Shown: piece after piece, positions 7,486-16,250 of the stretch
How positions within the stretch are numbered: position 1 is the stretch's first letter
How the letters are laid out: the number at the start of each line of letters is the position of its first letter
Origin: JBBDIO01 sp040880365
GTDB taxonomy: Bacteria > Chloroflexota > Anaerolineae > Caldilineales > Caldilineaceae
DNA length: 39,612 bases
Direction: 5' to 3'
Assembly (NCBI GenBank): GCA_040880365.1
Contig: JBBDIO010000086.1
Span: 1 to 39,612, forward strand
The notes under the pieces: model-generated
Told to the model about the DNA's origin: nothing
Seen by the model: the letters and a program-made list of their open reading frames with translations, nothing else
The model's database searches: none
Position numbers and translations under genes: made by a program

Positions 7486-8553
7486 ATGAAAAAGATTCTG
7501 GTTACTGGCTCCAGTGGGCTGATTGGCAGCGAAGTTGTGACCTATTTCGCGCGCCAGGGCTATGCTGTGCATGGCGTAGACAACAACATGCGCGCGCAGT
7601 TTTTTGGCCCCCAGGGCGATACGCGCTGGAATCAGCAACGCCTGGTGGCCGCGTTTGGCAATTTCCGCCACCATGAACTGGATATCCGCGAACGGGCGCA
7701 AATTCTGGATCTGCTCCGGGATTTGCGTCCCGATGCCATCATTCACACCGCGGCCCAGCCTTCCCACGACCGGGCGGCCAGCATCCCCTTTGATGATTTC
7801 GATATCAACGCCGTGGGCACGCTGAATCTGCTGGAAGCCACGCGCCAGTTCTGCCCCGAATCACCCTTTATCCACATGTCTACCAACAAGGTCTATGGCG
7901 ACGCGCCCAACCGCATCGCCATGACCGAACACGCGACGCGCTGGGACTATGCCGACCCCGACTTTGCCAACGGCATTGCCGAAAATCTCGCCATCGACCA
8001 GACCACGCGCACGCTCTTTGGCGCGTCGAAAACTGCCGCCGATGTGCTGGTGCAGGAATATGGGCGCTATTTCAACATGCCTACCTGCTGTCTGCGCGGG
8101 GGATGTCTCACCGGCCCCAACCACAGCGGGGTAGAGCTGCATGGCTTTCTGAGCTATCTCATCAAGTGCAATCTGCAAGAAAAGCAATACACCATCTTCG
8201 GCTATCTGGGTAAGCAGGTGCGCGACAACATTCATTCGCACGATGTGGTGGCATTTATGGCCGAATTTATGCGTGCGCCCCGCGCCGGGGAAGTTTATAA
8301 CCTGGGCGGCGGCAAGGCGAACAGCATTTCCATTCTGGAAGCGTTTGCCAAGGTCGAAGCGATTTCGGGCCTGCCCATGCACTATGTCTACAGCGACAAG
8401 AACCGGGTGGGCGACCACATCTGCTACTACTCGGATCTGAGCAAAATGCGCGCCCACTATCCGGCCTGGAACATCAGCAAGTCGCTGGATACCATCTTCG
8501 CGGAAATCTGTGCAAGCTGGTATGAACGGCAGGCGCTGGCGGAGGGTGTGTAG
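7486..8553 (+). CDS. NAD-dependent epimerase/dehydratase (CDP-paratose 2-epimerase-like)
   Basis: 355 residues of the extended short-chain dehydrogenase fold. The N-terminal dinucleotide motif is TGSSGLIGSEV at 7-17. The MSTNKVYGD segment carries the catalytic Ser/Thr region. The usual YxxxK motif appears as FGASK, with Phe in place of the catalytic Tyr. The following stretches (EYGRYF, CLRGGCLTGPNHSG, FGYLGKQVRDNIHSHDV) resemble the CDP-paratose/tyvelose epimerase branch, in which retained NAD+ oxidises and re-reduces a nucleotide sugar. The gene begins 9 bp after the lipoprotein stop, without an obvious ribosome site, so coupling is likely. Its role is probably activated-sugar synthesis for surface glycans; the exact sugar cannot be inferred. 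Confidence 0.86.
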   Translation: MKKILVTGSSGLIGSEVVTYFARQGYAVHGVDNNMRAQFFGPQGDTRWNQQRLVAAFGNFRHHELDIRERAQILDLLRDLRPDAIIHTAAQPSHDRAASIPFDDFDINAVGTLNLLEATRQFCPESPFIHMSTNKVYGDAPNRIAMTEHATRWDYADPDFANGIAENLAIDQTTRTLFGASKTAADVLVQEYGRYFNMPTCCLRGGCLTGPNHSGVELHGFLSYLIKCNLQEKQYTIFGYLGKQVRDNIHSHDVVAFMAEFMRAPRAGEVYNLGGGKANSISILEAFAKVEAISGLPMHYVYSDKNRVGDHICYYSDLSKMRAHYPAWNISKSLDTIFAEICASWYERQALAEGV

Positions 8554-8570
8554 CGTCAGGCCCGCGAGTC

Positions 8571-10856
8571 ATGTACGTTCGATATGCCACAAACTTTTTC
8601 TACCTGAGGAGCTTTTTCAATGCGAACTTCGCCCCCCCCCACGATTTGGCGCGTCCGGTTTTTAGACGACTCGCGATGAGCAGTTTCGTCGGAATCGGTC
8701 TATGGCTGCTGATGGCTAGCATGGGTCGGTCTGCCCTACCTGTTGTTCATGCTGCTATTGGGGACATCGCTACTGGAGGCATGACGTGGTCGATCTCCAC
8801 CCTGGAAACCAACTATCGACAAGATTCTAGCAGCTTTGGATTTGCCGTGGATTCCGACGGGAATTCCCATATCGCCTATGGCGGAACTGTGCTGGAATAT
8901 GCTTATTCAGACGGCCAGACGTGGCAAACAGAAGTCTTCGCACCCGGTGCGGGCGCGAGCGTGGCGATGGCGCTATCTGGTTTGGATGTGCCCCACATGA
9001 GCTATTGTGCCGGAGGGTATCTTTATTATGCGCAGTGGACAGGTCTGGAATGGGAACAGGAACTCGTCGATACTACGTGCAGCAGCACCGCCATCGCGCT
9101 CGGCCCGGCTGTCCAGCCACAAATTGCCTATGTAGACAGCACAGGCCACTCTCTGAAATACGCGATTCAGCCAGGGCCAGGCAGATGGGAGACTGAGACC
9201 GTAGACCACAATTCATCTCAAACTATCCGCGCGCCTGCGTTCGCTGAAGGATTAGGCGGTGATCGCCATTTGGTCTATGCCAATGGCAATGTGTTGCGTT
9301 ATGCCTACCAAACCACCGATATTCTGGACCAATGGGAGATTGAAAACATTGGCGGTATAGCCACGGGCAGCAACGTCGCCTTTGCGCTGCAAAATCCAGA
9401 GGGAATTCCCGGCGTTGGCTACTATTTCGACGGGGCGTTGCACTATGCAACCCGCCAGGAGGGCGCGTGGGTGCAGCGTCCGATAGACCTGGCGGAGCCT
9501 GCCTATTCCCCACTCGACCTGGCCTTTGATGCAGGCGGCGCGCCCTATCTGCTCCACTCGGTTAGGATTCCCAGCGAGCCTGAAGGTACATTTACCTTTG
9601 AGCTGCGGCTGACTGCCTGGAACGGTAGCGAGTGGCAGCCCATTGACATCCCCCGCACACCAGTGAGTGAGGGCGCGGGGCGGCTGGCGATTCACGAGGG
9701 CGAATTGCACCTGGCCTATTTTGACAGTGACCGCCTCAACTATGCCGTGTCCAGCGCAGGTGAGTGGGAAACTGTGGCGATCAGTCCATTTGAGACCCGC
9801 ATTGGGGAGCATCCGTCGCTCCAATTGGATAGCCAGGACCGCGGCCACGTGGTGTATAGCTCGATCAGGCCCGGCGGGTCACTCTTCTACAGAACCCCGC
9901 ATGTCGAAAGCGCCCCCCGCGAGACGATTGACCCGGTGTTTAGCCGCGTTTTTGATTTGGCGCTGGATTCTTCCGACACGCCGTATGTTCTTTATCGCGT
10001 CGATCCTGAGTTTGGCGAGCCCCAGTTTGAGATGCGCTATGCGTATCGCCAGAATGAGACCTGGTTCACCGAGACCGTGCCCTTCCTGGCGGATGGCGCG
10101 TTTTCCATCGCCGTGGACACAGCCGATACACTGCACGTCAGCAGTCTGAGCCTCGACGGCCATCTTTTTTATGGCAAACGCACAGGCAACGCGGGGTGGA
10201 GTGTGGAAGTGGCAACCCAGAGCGATGTACGCGATATCGCGTTCACTGCGTTGGCTGTGGATGAGGCAGGGAATCCCCACATTGCCCACGGCGGGGCCAG
10301 ATCGGGGGGAATGATGAGTCCGCTTGTAGGTGATCTGCTCTATACCTATTGGACTGGCGAGGACTGGGAGACTTCTACTGTTGAAAATCTTGCCGTGGGA
10401 TACAATGTCGATCTGAAACTTGCTGCGGACGGCACACCCCACATTGTCTACATCATCGATCGCACCCGCGATGTGAAATATGCCACTCGGGTAGGGGATC
10501 AATGGCAGATCGAAACCCTGGCGAGCGGCGAAGACGTGTCGCCCATGAATGTGATGCTGGATCTGACCGCAGACGACACGCCAGTAGCAGCCTATTATGA
10601 TTACAATTCCGGGCAAGTGCGCTATACCGTGCGTGGGTCCGAGGGGTGGACAGAGAAAGTGGTCAGTGGGGTGAGACTCAGCGCCAGTATGGGGCCTTCC
10701 TCGCAGTTGGACTTGATGTTAGACTCAACCGGCCGCCCACATCTCACTGTATTCGACGAATCCCACCTGCGGTTGCTCTATGTGATCGGCCAGGAGGCTG
10801 CGAGCATCCTCCATCTGCCCATTTTGGAATCCACGCATCAGCATGGCAACGAGTAA
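8571..10856 (+). CDS. large secreted repeat protein; start disrupted by a C9 tract
   Basis: Up to 761 residues in the uninterrupted frame. After a hydrophobic signal-like segment (about residues 38-62, ending PVVHA) the protein is made of many degenerate 45-60-residue units with the pattern PHIAYG...L.YA...G..W..E.V, resembling BNR/propeller-like blades. No enzyme motif is seen and no C-terminal anchor is evident. The start is doubtful. ATG 8571 and the in-frame ATG 8677 lack ribosome sites. A well-placed GAGGAG (8606-8611) precedes ATG 8620, which is out of frame by one base with respect to the rest. One extra C in the 9-C run (8632-8640) would put that ATG in frame and give a signal peptide MRTSPPPHDLARPVFRRLAM leading into the hydrophobic segment. 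Confidence 0.8.
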   Translation: MYVRYATNFFYLRSFFNANFAPPHDLARPVFRRLAMSSFVGIGLWLLMASMGRSALPVVHAAIGDIATGGMTWSISTLETNYRQDSSSFGFAVDSDGNSHIAYGGTVLEYAYSDGQTWQTEVFAPGAGASVAMALSGLDVPHMSYCAGGYLYYAQWTGLEWEQELVDTTCSSTAIALGPAVQPQIAYVDSTGHSLKYAIQPGPGRWETETVDHNSSQTIRAPAFAEGLGGDRHLVYANGNVLRYAYQTTDILDQWEIENIGGIATGSNVAFALQNPEGIPGVGYYFDGALHYATRQEGAWVQRPIDLAEPAYSPLDLAFDAGGAPYLLHSVRIPSEPEGTFTFELRLTAWNGSEWQPIDIPRTPVSEGAGRLAIHEGELHLAYFDSDRLNYAVSSAGEWETVAISPFETRIGEHPSLQLDSQDRGHVVYSSIRPGGSLFYRTPHVESAPRETIDPVFSRVFDLALDSSDTPYVLYRVDPEFGEPQFEMRYAYRQNETWFTETVPFLADGAFSIAVDTADTLHVSSLSLDGHLFYGKRTGNAGWSVEVATQSDVRDIAFTALAVDEAGNPHIAHGGARSGGMMSPLVGDLLYTYWTGEDWETSTVENLAVGYNVDLKLAADGTPHIVYIIDRTRDVKYATRVGDQWQIETLASGEDVSPMNVMLDLTADDTPVAAYYDYNSGQVRYTVRGSEGWTEKVVSGVRLSASMGPSSQLDLMLDSTGRPHLTVFDESHLRLLYVIGQEAASILHLPILESTHQHGNE
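8606..8622 (+). promoter_or_regulatory. strong ribosome binding site and ATG, out of frame with the downstream gene
   Basis: GAGGAG at 8606-8611 lies 8 bases before ATG 8620. In the present sequence this ATG opens a 19-codon frame that ends in a TGA overlapping ATG 8677 (ATGA arrangement). It would enter the large secreted-protein frame if the C tract were one base longer. Confidence 0.7.
8632..8640 (+). repeat. homopolymeric C9 tract at the 5' end of a secreted-protein gene
   Basis: Nine consecutive C lie between the likely ribosome site/ATG and the signal peptide. The position is typical of slipped-strand contingency loci, and also of sequencing indels. Confidence 0.9.
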
Positions 10857-10871
10857 GCCAGTGGGTTTTGC

Positions 10872-12869
10872 GTGAGCGCCCTTCTGTATCCTCTGGTGGC
10901 AGTTTTTCTATTTGTTCTTCCCGGCTATGCGCTATTGGGCTTTTTGCCGCGCCCGACAGACGAGTGGCATCTGCCCGAACGCGTGGGCATCGCCATTGCG
11001 CTCAGCATGGCGCTCTATCCGCTGCTCTATTTGTGGGCATGGTGGATGGGGCTGGAAGCGGGGCTGTGGGTGGTGTGGGGACCGGGCGCGCTGGGCGCGG
11101 CCGCGTTGATAGGGCAGATGGTGTTGGGGCTGCGGCGCGCACGCCGAGCGAACACGCAGCCCGCGCCGGACTTTGATCTGTGGCCTGCCGTTGCGCTGAT
11201 TGCGCTGGTGGCTGTGATCGGCTTTACCCGCTGGTGGGCCGTGCGCGAGATGGTTGCACCCGCCTGGGGAGATTCTGTGCATCATGCGCTGATTGTGCAG
11301 TTGATGCTGGAACATGGCGGATTGTTCCAGAGTTGGCTGCCCTATGCGCCCCTGGAAACCTTCACGTATCATGCCGGACTCCATGCGAATATAACGGTCT
11401 GGGCCGCGGCGACGGGGCTTCCCGCCGACCGCGCTCTGTTGTGGGGTGGACAGCTGTTCAACGTGTTTGCGGTGGTGGTCCTCTACCCGCTGGCCTGGCG
11501 GCTGAGCGGGCGCAATGCGTGGGTGGGCGTGCTGGCGGTGGGCGTGGCGGGGCTGGTTTCCACTATGCCCGGGTTTTATACAAACTGGGGACGCTATACC
11601 CAGCTGGGCGCGCAGATTCTGCTGCCCGCGCTGGTCTGGTGTTTCGACCGGCTCTGGGGACAGAGACCGGCGGGCGCGCCTTCGCCTGTGGCTAGAGAGG
11701 GGGCGGAAAGGCGCGCGCTCGCCCTGGTGACGGCGTTGCTGGCCGCGGGGCTGGTGCTGACCCACTATCGGGTCGCGATGGTGGGCGGTGCGGCAGGCGT
11801 AGCCTGGGCCTTGTGGGGACTGTGGCGCGCCCGCCGGTCTCTGCCCCCAGAGCCGAGCGAATGGACGCGGGCCACGCTCTGGGCGGGGTTGGCGGCGCTG
11901 GGCGCAGGGATACTGGCGGGGCCGTGGGTCTTGCGCCTGGGACAGGGCCATTTGACTACCGTGGCAGGCTCTATCAGCGCGCCGGCAGATTCTCAGACCG
12001 CAGCGGACGAATTGGTGATGTGGGGTGTGGCGCTCGACTATTATCCCCTGTGGCTGGTGATACTGGGCGGCGTGAGTCTGCTGGTTGCGGTGTGGCGTGC
12101 GCCCAGACTGGGTGTGCCGCTGGTGCTGTGGGCGGGGCTGACGTTTCTGGTGAGCAATCCGGCACTGGTGGGTCTGCGCGGCAGCGGGTTGGTCTCCAAC
12201 TTTCTGTTGGTAATCGGCGTTTATGTGGTGTTCGCCGTGCCGATTGGCTGGTTTGTCTGGTGGGTTTTTGACCAGTTGATGCGTCGCACGTCGCCGTTGG
12301 GTGGCTTGCGCCGGAATCTGGCGGGCGCGGCGCTGGCGGTGGGGCTGGGCCTGGGCGCATATTGGGGGGCGCACCAACAAGCGACGATTATCAATCCGGT
12401 CCATGCGCTGGTGGCCCCCGAAGATTTGGCTGTCATGGCGTGGATCGCGGCGGAAGTTCCCGCCGATGCCCAATTTCTGGCGAATAGCTTCCTCGCGTTT
12501 AGTGATATGGCGGTGGTCGGTTCCGACGCGGGATGGTGGTTGCCCTTTTATACGCAACGCGCGGTGAATGTTTTGCCCATTACCTATACCATGGAAACCG
12601 TCGCCCCGCAGGTAGATAAGGAAGCCATGCGCCAGTTGGTGCTGGGTATTCGGGCCAGTGGCGGCGATTCTGCGCAGTTGCGCGGGCTGCTCTGCGCTGC
12701 GGGTATTACTCATGTCTATCAGGGGCAACGCCAGGGAACCTATGCGCCGCCCAACGAGACATTGTTCCCCGAAGCCTGGTTGCTGGACAATCGCGACTTT
12801 ACCTTGCTCCATCGGCAGGGGTTTGCCGTGGTGTGGGCATTTGACCGTACGCGTTGCGGAGTGGGGTAG
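10872..12869 (+). CDS. polytopic membrane protein, GT-C glycosyltransferase-like
   Basis: 665 residues from GTG 10872, 15 bp after the preceding stop. About a dozen hydrophobic segments cover residues 1-530. The HHALIVQLMLEHGGL and TYHAGLH loops after the first helices, with charged residues on the extracytoplasmic side, and the small soluble C-terminal part (VAPEDLAVMAWIAAEVPADAQFLAN...) resemble GT-C-fold transferases that use lipid-linked sugars. No family-specific DxD motif could be fixed, so the catalytic role is an inference. A 32-bp near-perfect inverted repeat lies in its middle (11649-11680 and 11824-11855). Neighbouring genes suggest work on surface glycans. Confidence 0.72.
   Translation: MSALLYPLVAVFLFVLPGYALLGFLPRPTDEWHLPERVGIAIALSMALYPLLYLWAWWMGLEAGLWVVWGPGALGAAALIGQMVLGLRRARRANTQPAPDFDLWPAVALIALVAVIGFTRWWAVREMVAPAWGDSVHHALIVQLMLEHGGLFQSWLPYAPLETFTYHAGLHANITVWAAATGLPADRALLWGGQLFNVFAVVVLYPLAWRLSGRNAWVGVLAVGVAGLVSTMPGFYTNWGRYTQLGAQILLPALVWCFDRLWGQRPAGAPSPVAREGAERRALALVTALLAAGLVLTHYRVAMVGGAAGVAWALWGLWRARRSLPPEPSEWTRATLWAGLAALGAGILAGPWVLRLGQGHLTTVAGSISAPADSQTAADELVMWGVALDYYPLWLVILGGVSLLVAVWRAPRLGVPLVLWAGLTFLVSNPALVGLRGSGLVSNFLLVIGVYVVFAVPIGWFVWWVFDQLMRRTSPLGGLRRNLAGAALAVGLGLGAYWGAHQQATIINPVHALVAPEDLAVMAWIAAEVPADAQFLANSFLAFSDMAVVGSDAGWWLPFYTQRAVNVLPITYTMETVAPQVDKEAMRQLVLGIRASGGDSAQLRGLLCAAGITHVYQGQRQGTYAPPNETLFPEAWLLDNRDFTLLHRQGFAVVWAFDRTRCGVG
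11643..11861. repeat. long inverted repeat inside the GT-C-like gene
   Basis: The left arm is 11649-11680 and the right arm 11824-11855; the two are complementary at 31 of 32 bases. With two further mismatches the match extends to 11643-11680 / 11824-11861. The arms flank a 143-bp segment. The left arm encodes RLWGQRPAGA and the right arm WRARRSLPPEPS. Confidence 0.85.
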
Positions 12870-12920
12870 CCGGCTGGGGCAGATTCTCAGACCCACTTGC
12901 CCCCGATTCACCAGTTCTAT

Positions 12921-12948
12921 AATATTTATCATCATTTTCATAATAATT
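12921..12948 (+). promoter_or_regulatory. imperfect palindrome, likely operator of the SufR-like gene
   Basis: The right half TTTCATAATAATT (12936-12948) is identical to the right half of the perfect palindrome at 16709-16736. The mirrored left half (12921-12933) matches at 8 of 13 bases with the same 2-base centre. The half site ends on the first two bases of the -35 box. Confidence 0.6.
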
Positions 12949-12975
12949 GACAGTCTATGTCCCCTGTGGTATAAG
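12947..12975 (+). promoter_or_regulatory. near-consensus sigma-70 promoter of the SufR-like gene
   Basis: TTGACA at 12947-12952, a 17-bp spacer, and TATAAG at 12970-12975 preceded by TGG (extended -10). The regulator gene starts at 13034, leaving a leader of about 50 bases. The operator-like palindrome abuts the -35 box, where a bound repressor would block polymerase. Confidence 0.8.
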
Positions 12976-13033
12976 AAAGACATACATTTTTCGTTGAAAG
13001 TTTTGGGTAACGTCTGGGCAAAGAGGGTGAGCT

Positions 13034-13762
13034 GTGCACGCCGTTCGCAAACATATTCTCGAACTATTGAAAGAGAAAGAGAGCGCGACGGTCTCCGAAC
13101 TGGCGGGCTGGCTGCATATGCCCCCGGTTTCGGTGCGCCACCATCTGGATATCTTGCAGGGTGATAACCTGATTTGTGTGGACCGGCTGGAGCGTAAGGG
13201 CAATGTGGGCCGACCGCAACAGGTCTATGCGCTGACCACCGAGGCCGCCGAGTATTTTCCCGATAATTTTGCGGCGCTGGCCGCGGGGCTGGTGCGCCAG
13301 CTTAAGAGCGTGCTGCCTGCCGAACAGGTGGAGGCTGCGTTTCGGGCCATGGCTACGGATTTGGCGGGCGAGCTGGATTTGGCGGCGCTGGATCAGCTGC
13401 CGACTGCCGAGCGGCTGGCGCGGGTGGCCGATTTTCTCACGACGCGCGGCTATCTGGCGCGCTGGGAACCGGACGCCGGCGCGGCGACGGGCAATTTTCT
13501 GTTGCACAAATGCAACTGTCCCTATGCCGATGTGGCCGAAGAACACCCGGAACTCTGTATTATGGACCAGGCTCTGATCAATCGGCTGGTGGGGCAACCC
13601 TGTACGCGCACCCAATCGATGGCCGATGATGATCGCTGTTGCACCTATCAGGTTCAGGATCAGATCCAGGATCAGATACAAGACCATCCACAAGCGTGCT
13701 GTGAGGGTCAGACGGCTGCGGCGGTAGGTCCCCAGCGGATTGAATTGCGGGTTTCGGTTTGA
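13034..13762 (+). CDS. SufR-like Fe-S-sensing DeoR/ArsR-type transcriptional regulator
   Basis: 242 residues from GTG 13034. An N-terminal winged helix-turn-helix (about 5-75: VSELAGWLHMPPVSVRHHLDIL, then the wing RKGNVGRPQQVYALT) is followed by a helical middle part. The Cys-rich region holds C160, C162, C175, C190, C202 and C203, with C-x12-C-x14-C spacing close to that of SufR, whose Cys residues hold an Fe-S cluster. SufR represses Fe-S assembly genes when its cluster is intact. The tail contains a 12-bp tandem repeat giving QVQDQIQDQIQD, probably unstructured. The stop overlaps a TTG start codon of moaA in another frame, so the two genes are adjacent and likely co-transcribed. The promoter carries a palindrome that is shared with the radical SAM operon downstream. 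Confidence 0.82.
   Translation: MHAVRKHILELLKEKESATVSELAGWLHMPPVSVRHHLDILQGDNLICVDRLERKGNVGRPQQVYALTTEAAEYFPDNFAALAAGLVRQLKSVLPAEQVEAAFRAMATDLAGELDLAALDQLPTAERLARVADFLTTRGYLARWEPDAGAATGNFLLHKCNCPYADVAEEHPELCIMDQALINRLVGQPCTRTQSMADDDRCCTYQVQDQIQDQIQDHPQACCEGQTAAAVGPQRIELRVSV
13653..13688 (+). repeat. 12-bp tandem repeat in the SufR-like gene
   Basis: Units at 13653-13664 and 13665-13676 are followed by a degenerate third (13677-13688). They encode the QDQIQDQIQD tail. Confidence 0.75.
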
Positions 13763-13806
13763 GTCAGCAAATAGTGGACACGAACGCGACAAGAAAGGCA
13801 GGCGCA

Positions 13807-14877
<1,071 letters not shown>

Positions 14878-15093
14878 AGACCGCCCCAGGCAATCTCGCA
14901 GTCAGAATAGCGCTGTCAAAATCGGGCAGCAGATTGCGGTCTGTATACATGTTGCAATCATCTAATCGATTTGGGTATTTTGTAATCAGTAATTGGCAAG
15001 TGGGCGTCGAGGTTCCATGCGTGCGCCCTACAACACCAATTACAAATTACCAATAATTTTCTGCAAGAAATTTCTGCAAGGAGAAATTCAACC
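14878..15093. other. intergenic region between moaA and the IscA-type gene
   Basis: 216 bp, AT-richer than its surroundings, with several short related words (GTAATTGG and its complement CCAATTAC). Two TTTCTGCAAG-like words overlap the ribosome site AAGGAGA. No gene is seen. Confidence 0.5.
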
Positions 15094-15468
15094 ATGGTAA
15101 CGCTTACACCGACGGCTGCCGAGAAATTGAGCGGCATTATGACGGAAAAAGGCATGATCGAAAGCCACGGCCTGCGCGTCTTTGTCAAGGGCGGCGGTTG
15201 TGGCGGTATGCAGTATGGCATGACCTTCGACGACAATCCTAGCGAAGAAGATGCCGTTTTTGAACAGCATGGCATGAAGGTGATTATCGATGCCACCAGC
15301 CTCTTTTATGTAGAAGGCGCCAACATCGACTATGTAGACAATCTGATGGGCGGCGGGTTCCACATTGATAACCCGCAGGCCACGAGTTCCTGTGGCTGTG
15401 GCAGCAGCTTCCGCACCGCGCAGACTCACACAGGCGAAGCGGTGGGCGAACAGAACTGCGGTCACTAA
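15094..15468 (+). CDS. IscA/ErpA/HesB-type Fe-S cluster carrier
   Basis: 124 residues, ribosome site AAGGAGA upstream. The A-type carrier signature is complete: Cys36 in the GGGCGGMQYGM loop and the C-terminal C100-x-C102 (SCGCGSSF), which together bind and hand over Fe-S clusters to apo-proteins. The stretch DNLMGGGFHIDNPQA is typical of the family. A short extension after the CGCG motif adds a further Cys122. It stands alone between moaA and the NifU-C gene, in a stretch rich in enzymes with [4Fe-4S] clusters, and is a plausible supplier of clusters for them. ErpA versus IscA cannot be separated from sequence alone. Confidence 0.93.
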   Translation: MVTLTPTAAEKLSGIMTEKGMIESHGLRVFVKGGGCGGMQYGMTFDDNPSEEDAVFEQHGMKVIIDATSLFYVEGANIDYVDNLMGGGFHIDNPQATSSCGCGSSFRTAQTHTGEAVGEQNCGH

Positions 15469-15551
15469 GTTCGTGCAGGACAACTTTTAGCATAGATAAG
15501 CGATAGCGGCCATTGCACCGCAACCGGCGCAAGTCTGGCTATTGCATGGGG

Positions 15552-15575
15552 CGGCGAGGGGGCAACTCCTCGCCG
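15552..15575 (+). terminator. hairpin downstream of the IscA-type gene
   Basis: CGGCGAGG (15552-15559) pairs perfectly with CCTCGCCG (15568-15575) around an 8-base loop. No good U tract follows, so it may be a weak terminator or an RNA-stability element. Confidence 0.4.
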
Positions 15576-15663
15576 TTCCTGTGCCGGTTCTATGCCAGGA
15601 AACGATTTGTGGATAAATTTTGTGGGCAAGTGATGTATATGTCAGATGGACAAGTGAAATAGC

Positions 15664-16041
15664 ATGGCTGAACGCAGCGCAGATTTGAGCAACACAGCCA
15701 ACAAGTACAGTGCCAATAATCACAGTGCCAATAATCACAGTGCCGCTGCGCATGAGGATGCAAGTCTGAATGCGCGTATCCAGGCCGTTTTGGATGGCTA
15801 TCGTCCTACCCTGTTTCTGGATGGGGGCGATGTGGAATTGTTGGAGGTTGATGCGAAGGGCGTGGCGCATGTGCGCATGTTGGGCGCGTGTATCGATTGC
15901 CCTATCAGCCTGTTGACCATGAAGCTGGGCATTCAACGCTTGCTGAAAGAGAATTTCAGCGAAATTCAGAGCGTCAACGCCATCACCGACCTGGATATTT
16001 CGGCGCTCTATAACCGGCAGCCCGAAAATCCCGGGGGCTAG
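15664..16041 (+). CDS. NifU C-terminal-domain Fe-S scaffold protein
   Basis: 125 residues. From about residue 34 it is the NifU-C (Nfu-like) domain: LFLDGGDVELLEV, then GACIDCPIS with C76-x2-C79, the cluster-binding pair, then LKENFSEIQSVNAI. Nfu-type proteins assemble or carry [4Fe-4S] clusters. The first 33 residues are a low-complexity leader built on two complete copies and part of a third of a 15-bp repeat (YSANNHSANNHSA), probably disordered. The NifU N-terminal and ferredoxin-like domains are absent, as in small Nfu proteins. It lies between the IscA-type carrier and a rhodanese. Confidence 0.9.
   Translation: MAERSADLSNTANKYSANNHSANNHSAAAHEDASLNARIQAVLDGYRPTLFLDGGDVELLEVDAKGVAHVRMLGACIDCPISLLTMKLGIQRLLKENFSEIQSVNAITDLDISALYNRQPENPGG
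15709..15744 (+). repeat. 15-bp tandem repeat x2.4 in the NifU-C gene
   Basis: Identical 15-bp units occur at 15709-15723 and 15724-15738, and a third starts at 15739. Each encodes SANNH. Confidence 0.88.
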
Positions 16042-16075
16042 GTGATACACGGTTAACTTCAATTGTGCATCTGGC

Positions 16076-16148
16076 GTAGGTCACGTCTCCTGGCGTGACA
16101 GCTTGTTGAGTAGCGACTGTGCTTGTCACCGCAGGAGCGGTGACCTAC
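16076..16148. repeat. REP/REPIN-like inverted repeat
   Basis: Two 25-bp arms (16076-16100 and 16124-16148) are complementary at about 21 of 25 bases. Each arm is itself a small hairpin (GTCAC...GTGAC around a CTCCTG/CAGGAG centre). It lies in the 209-bp gap between the NifU-C gene and the rhodanese gene. This architecture is that of extragenic palindromic repeat pairs. Confidence 0.7.
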
Positions 16149-16250
16149 AGCGCTGGTGAGTATCTATCGTTCACAAAGCATATTCCCGGCGGCTAAGCGC
16201 AGGCGATTTTTCCAGGCTATACACCATCAGTAAACCAGATCGAGACTATC

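Noticed and set aside
10932..12983. 683-codon open frame on the minus strand, opposite the GT-C-like gene
   Set aside because: Its codons are the exact complements of the sense codons, a frame that stays open in GC-rich genes. Its composition (Arg/Gln/His/Pro rich) is not protein-like.
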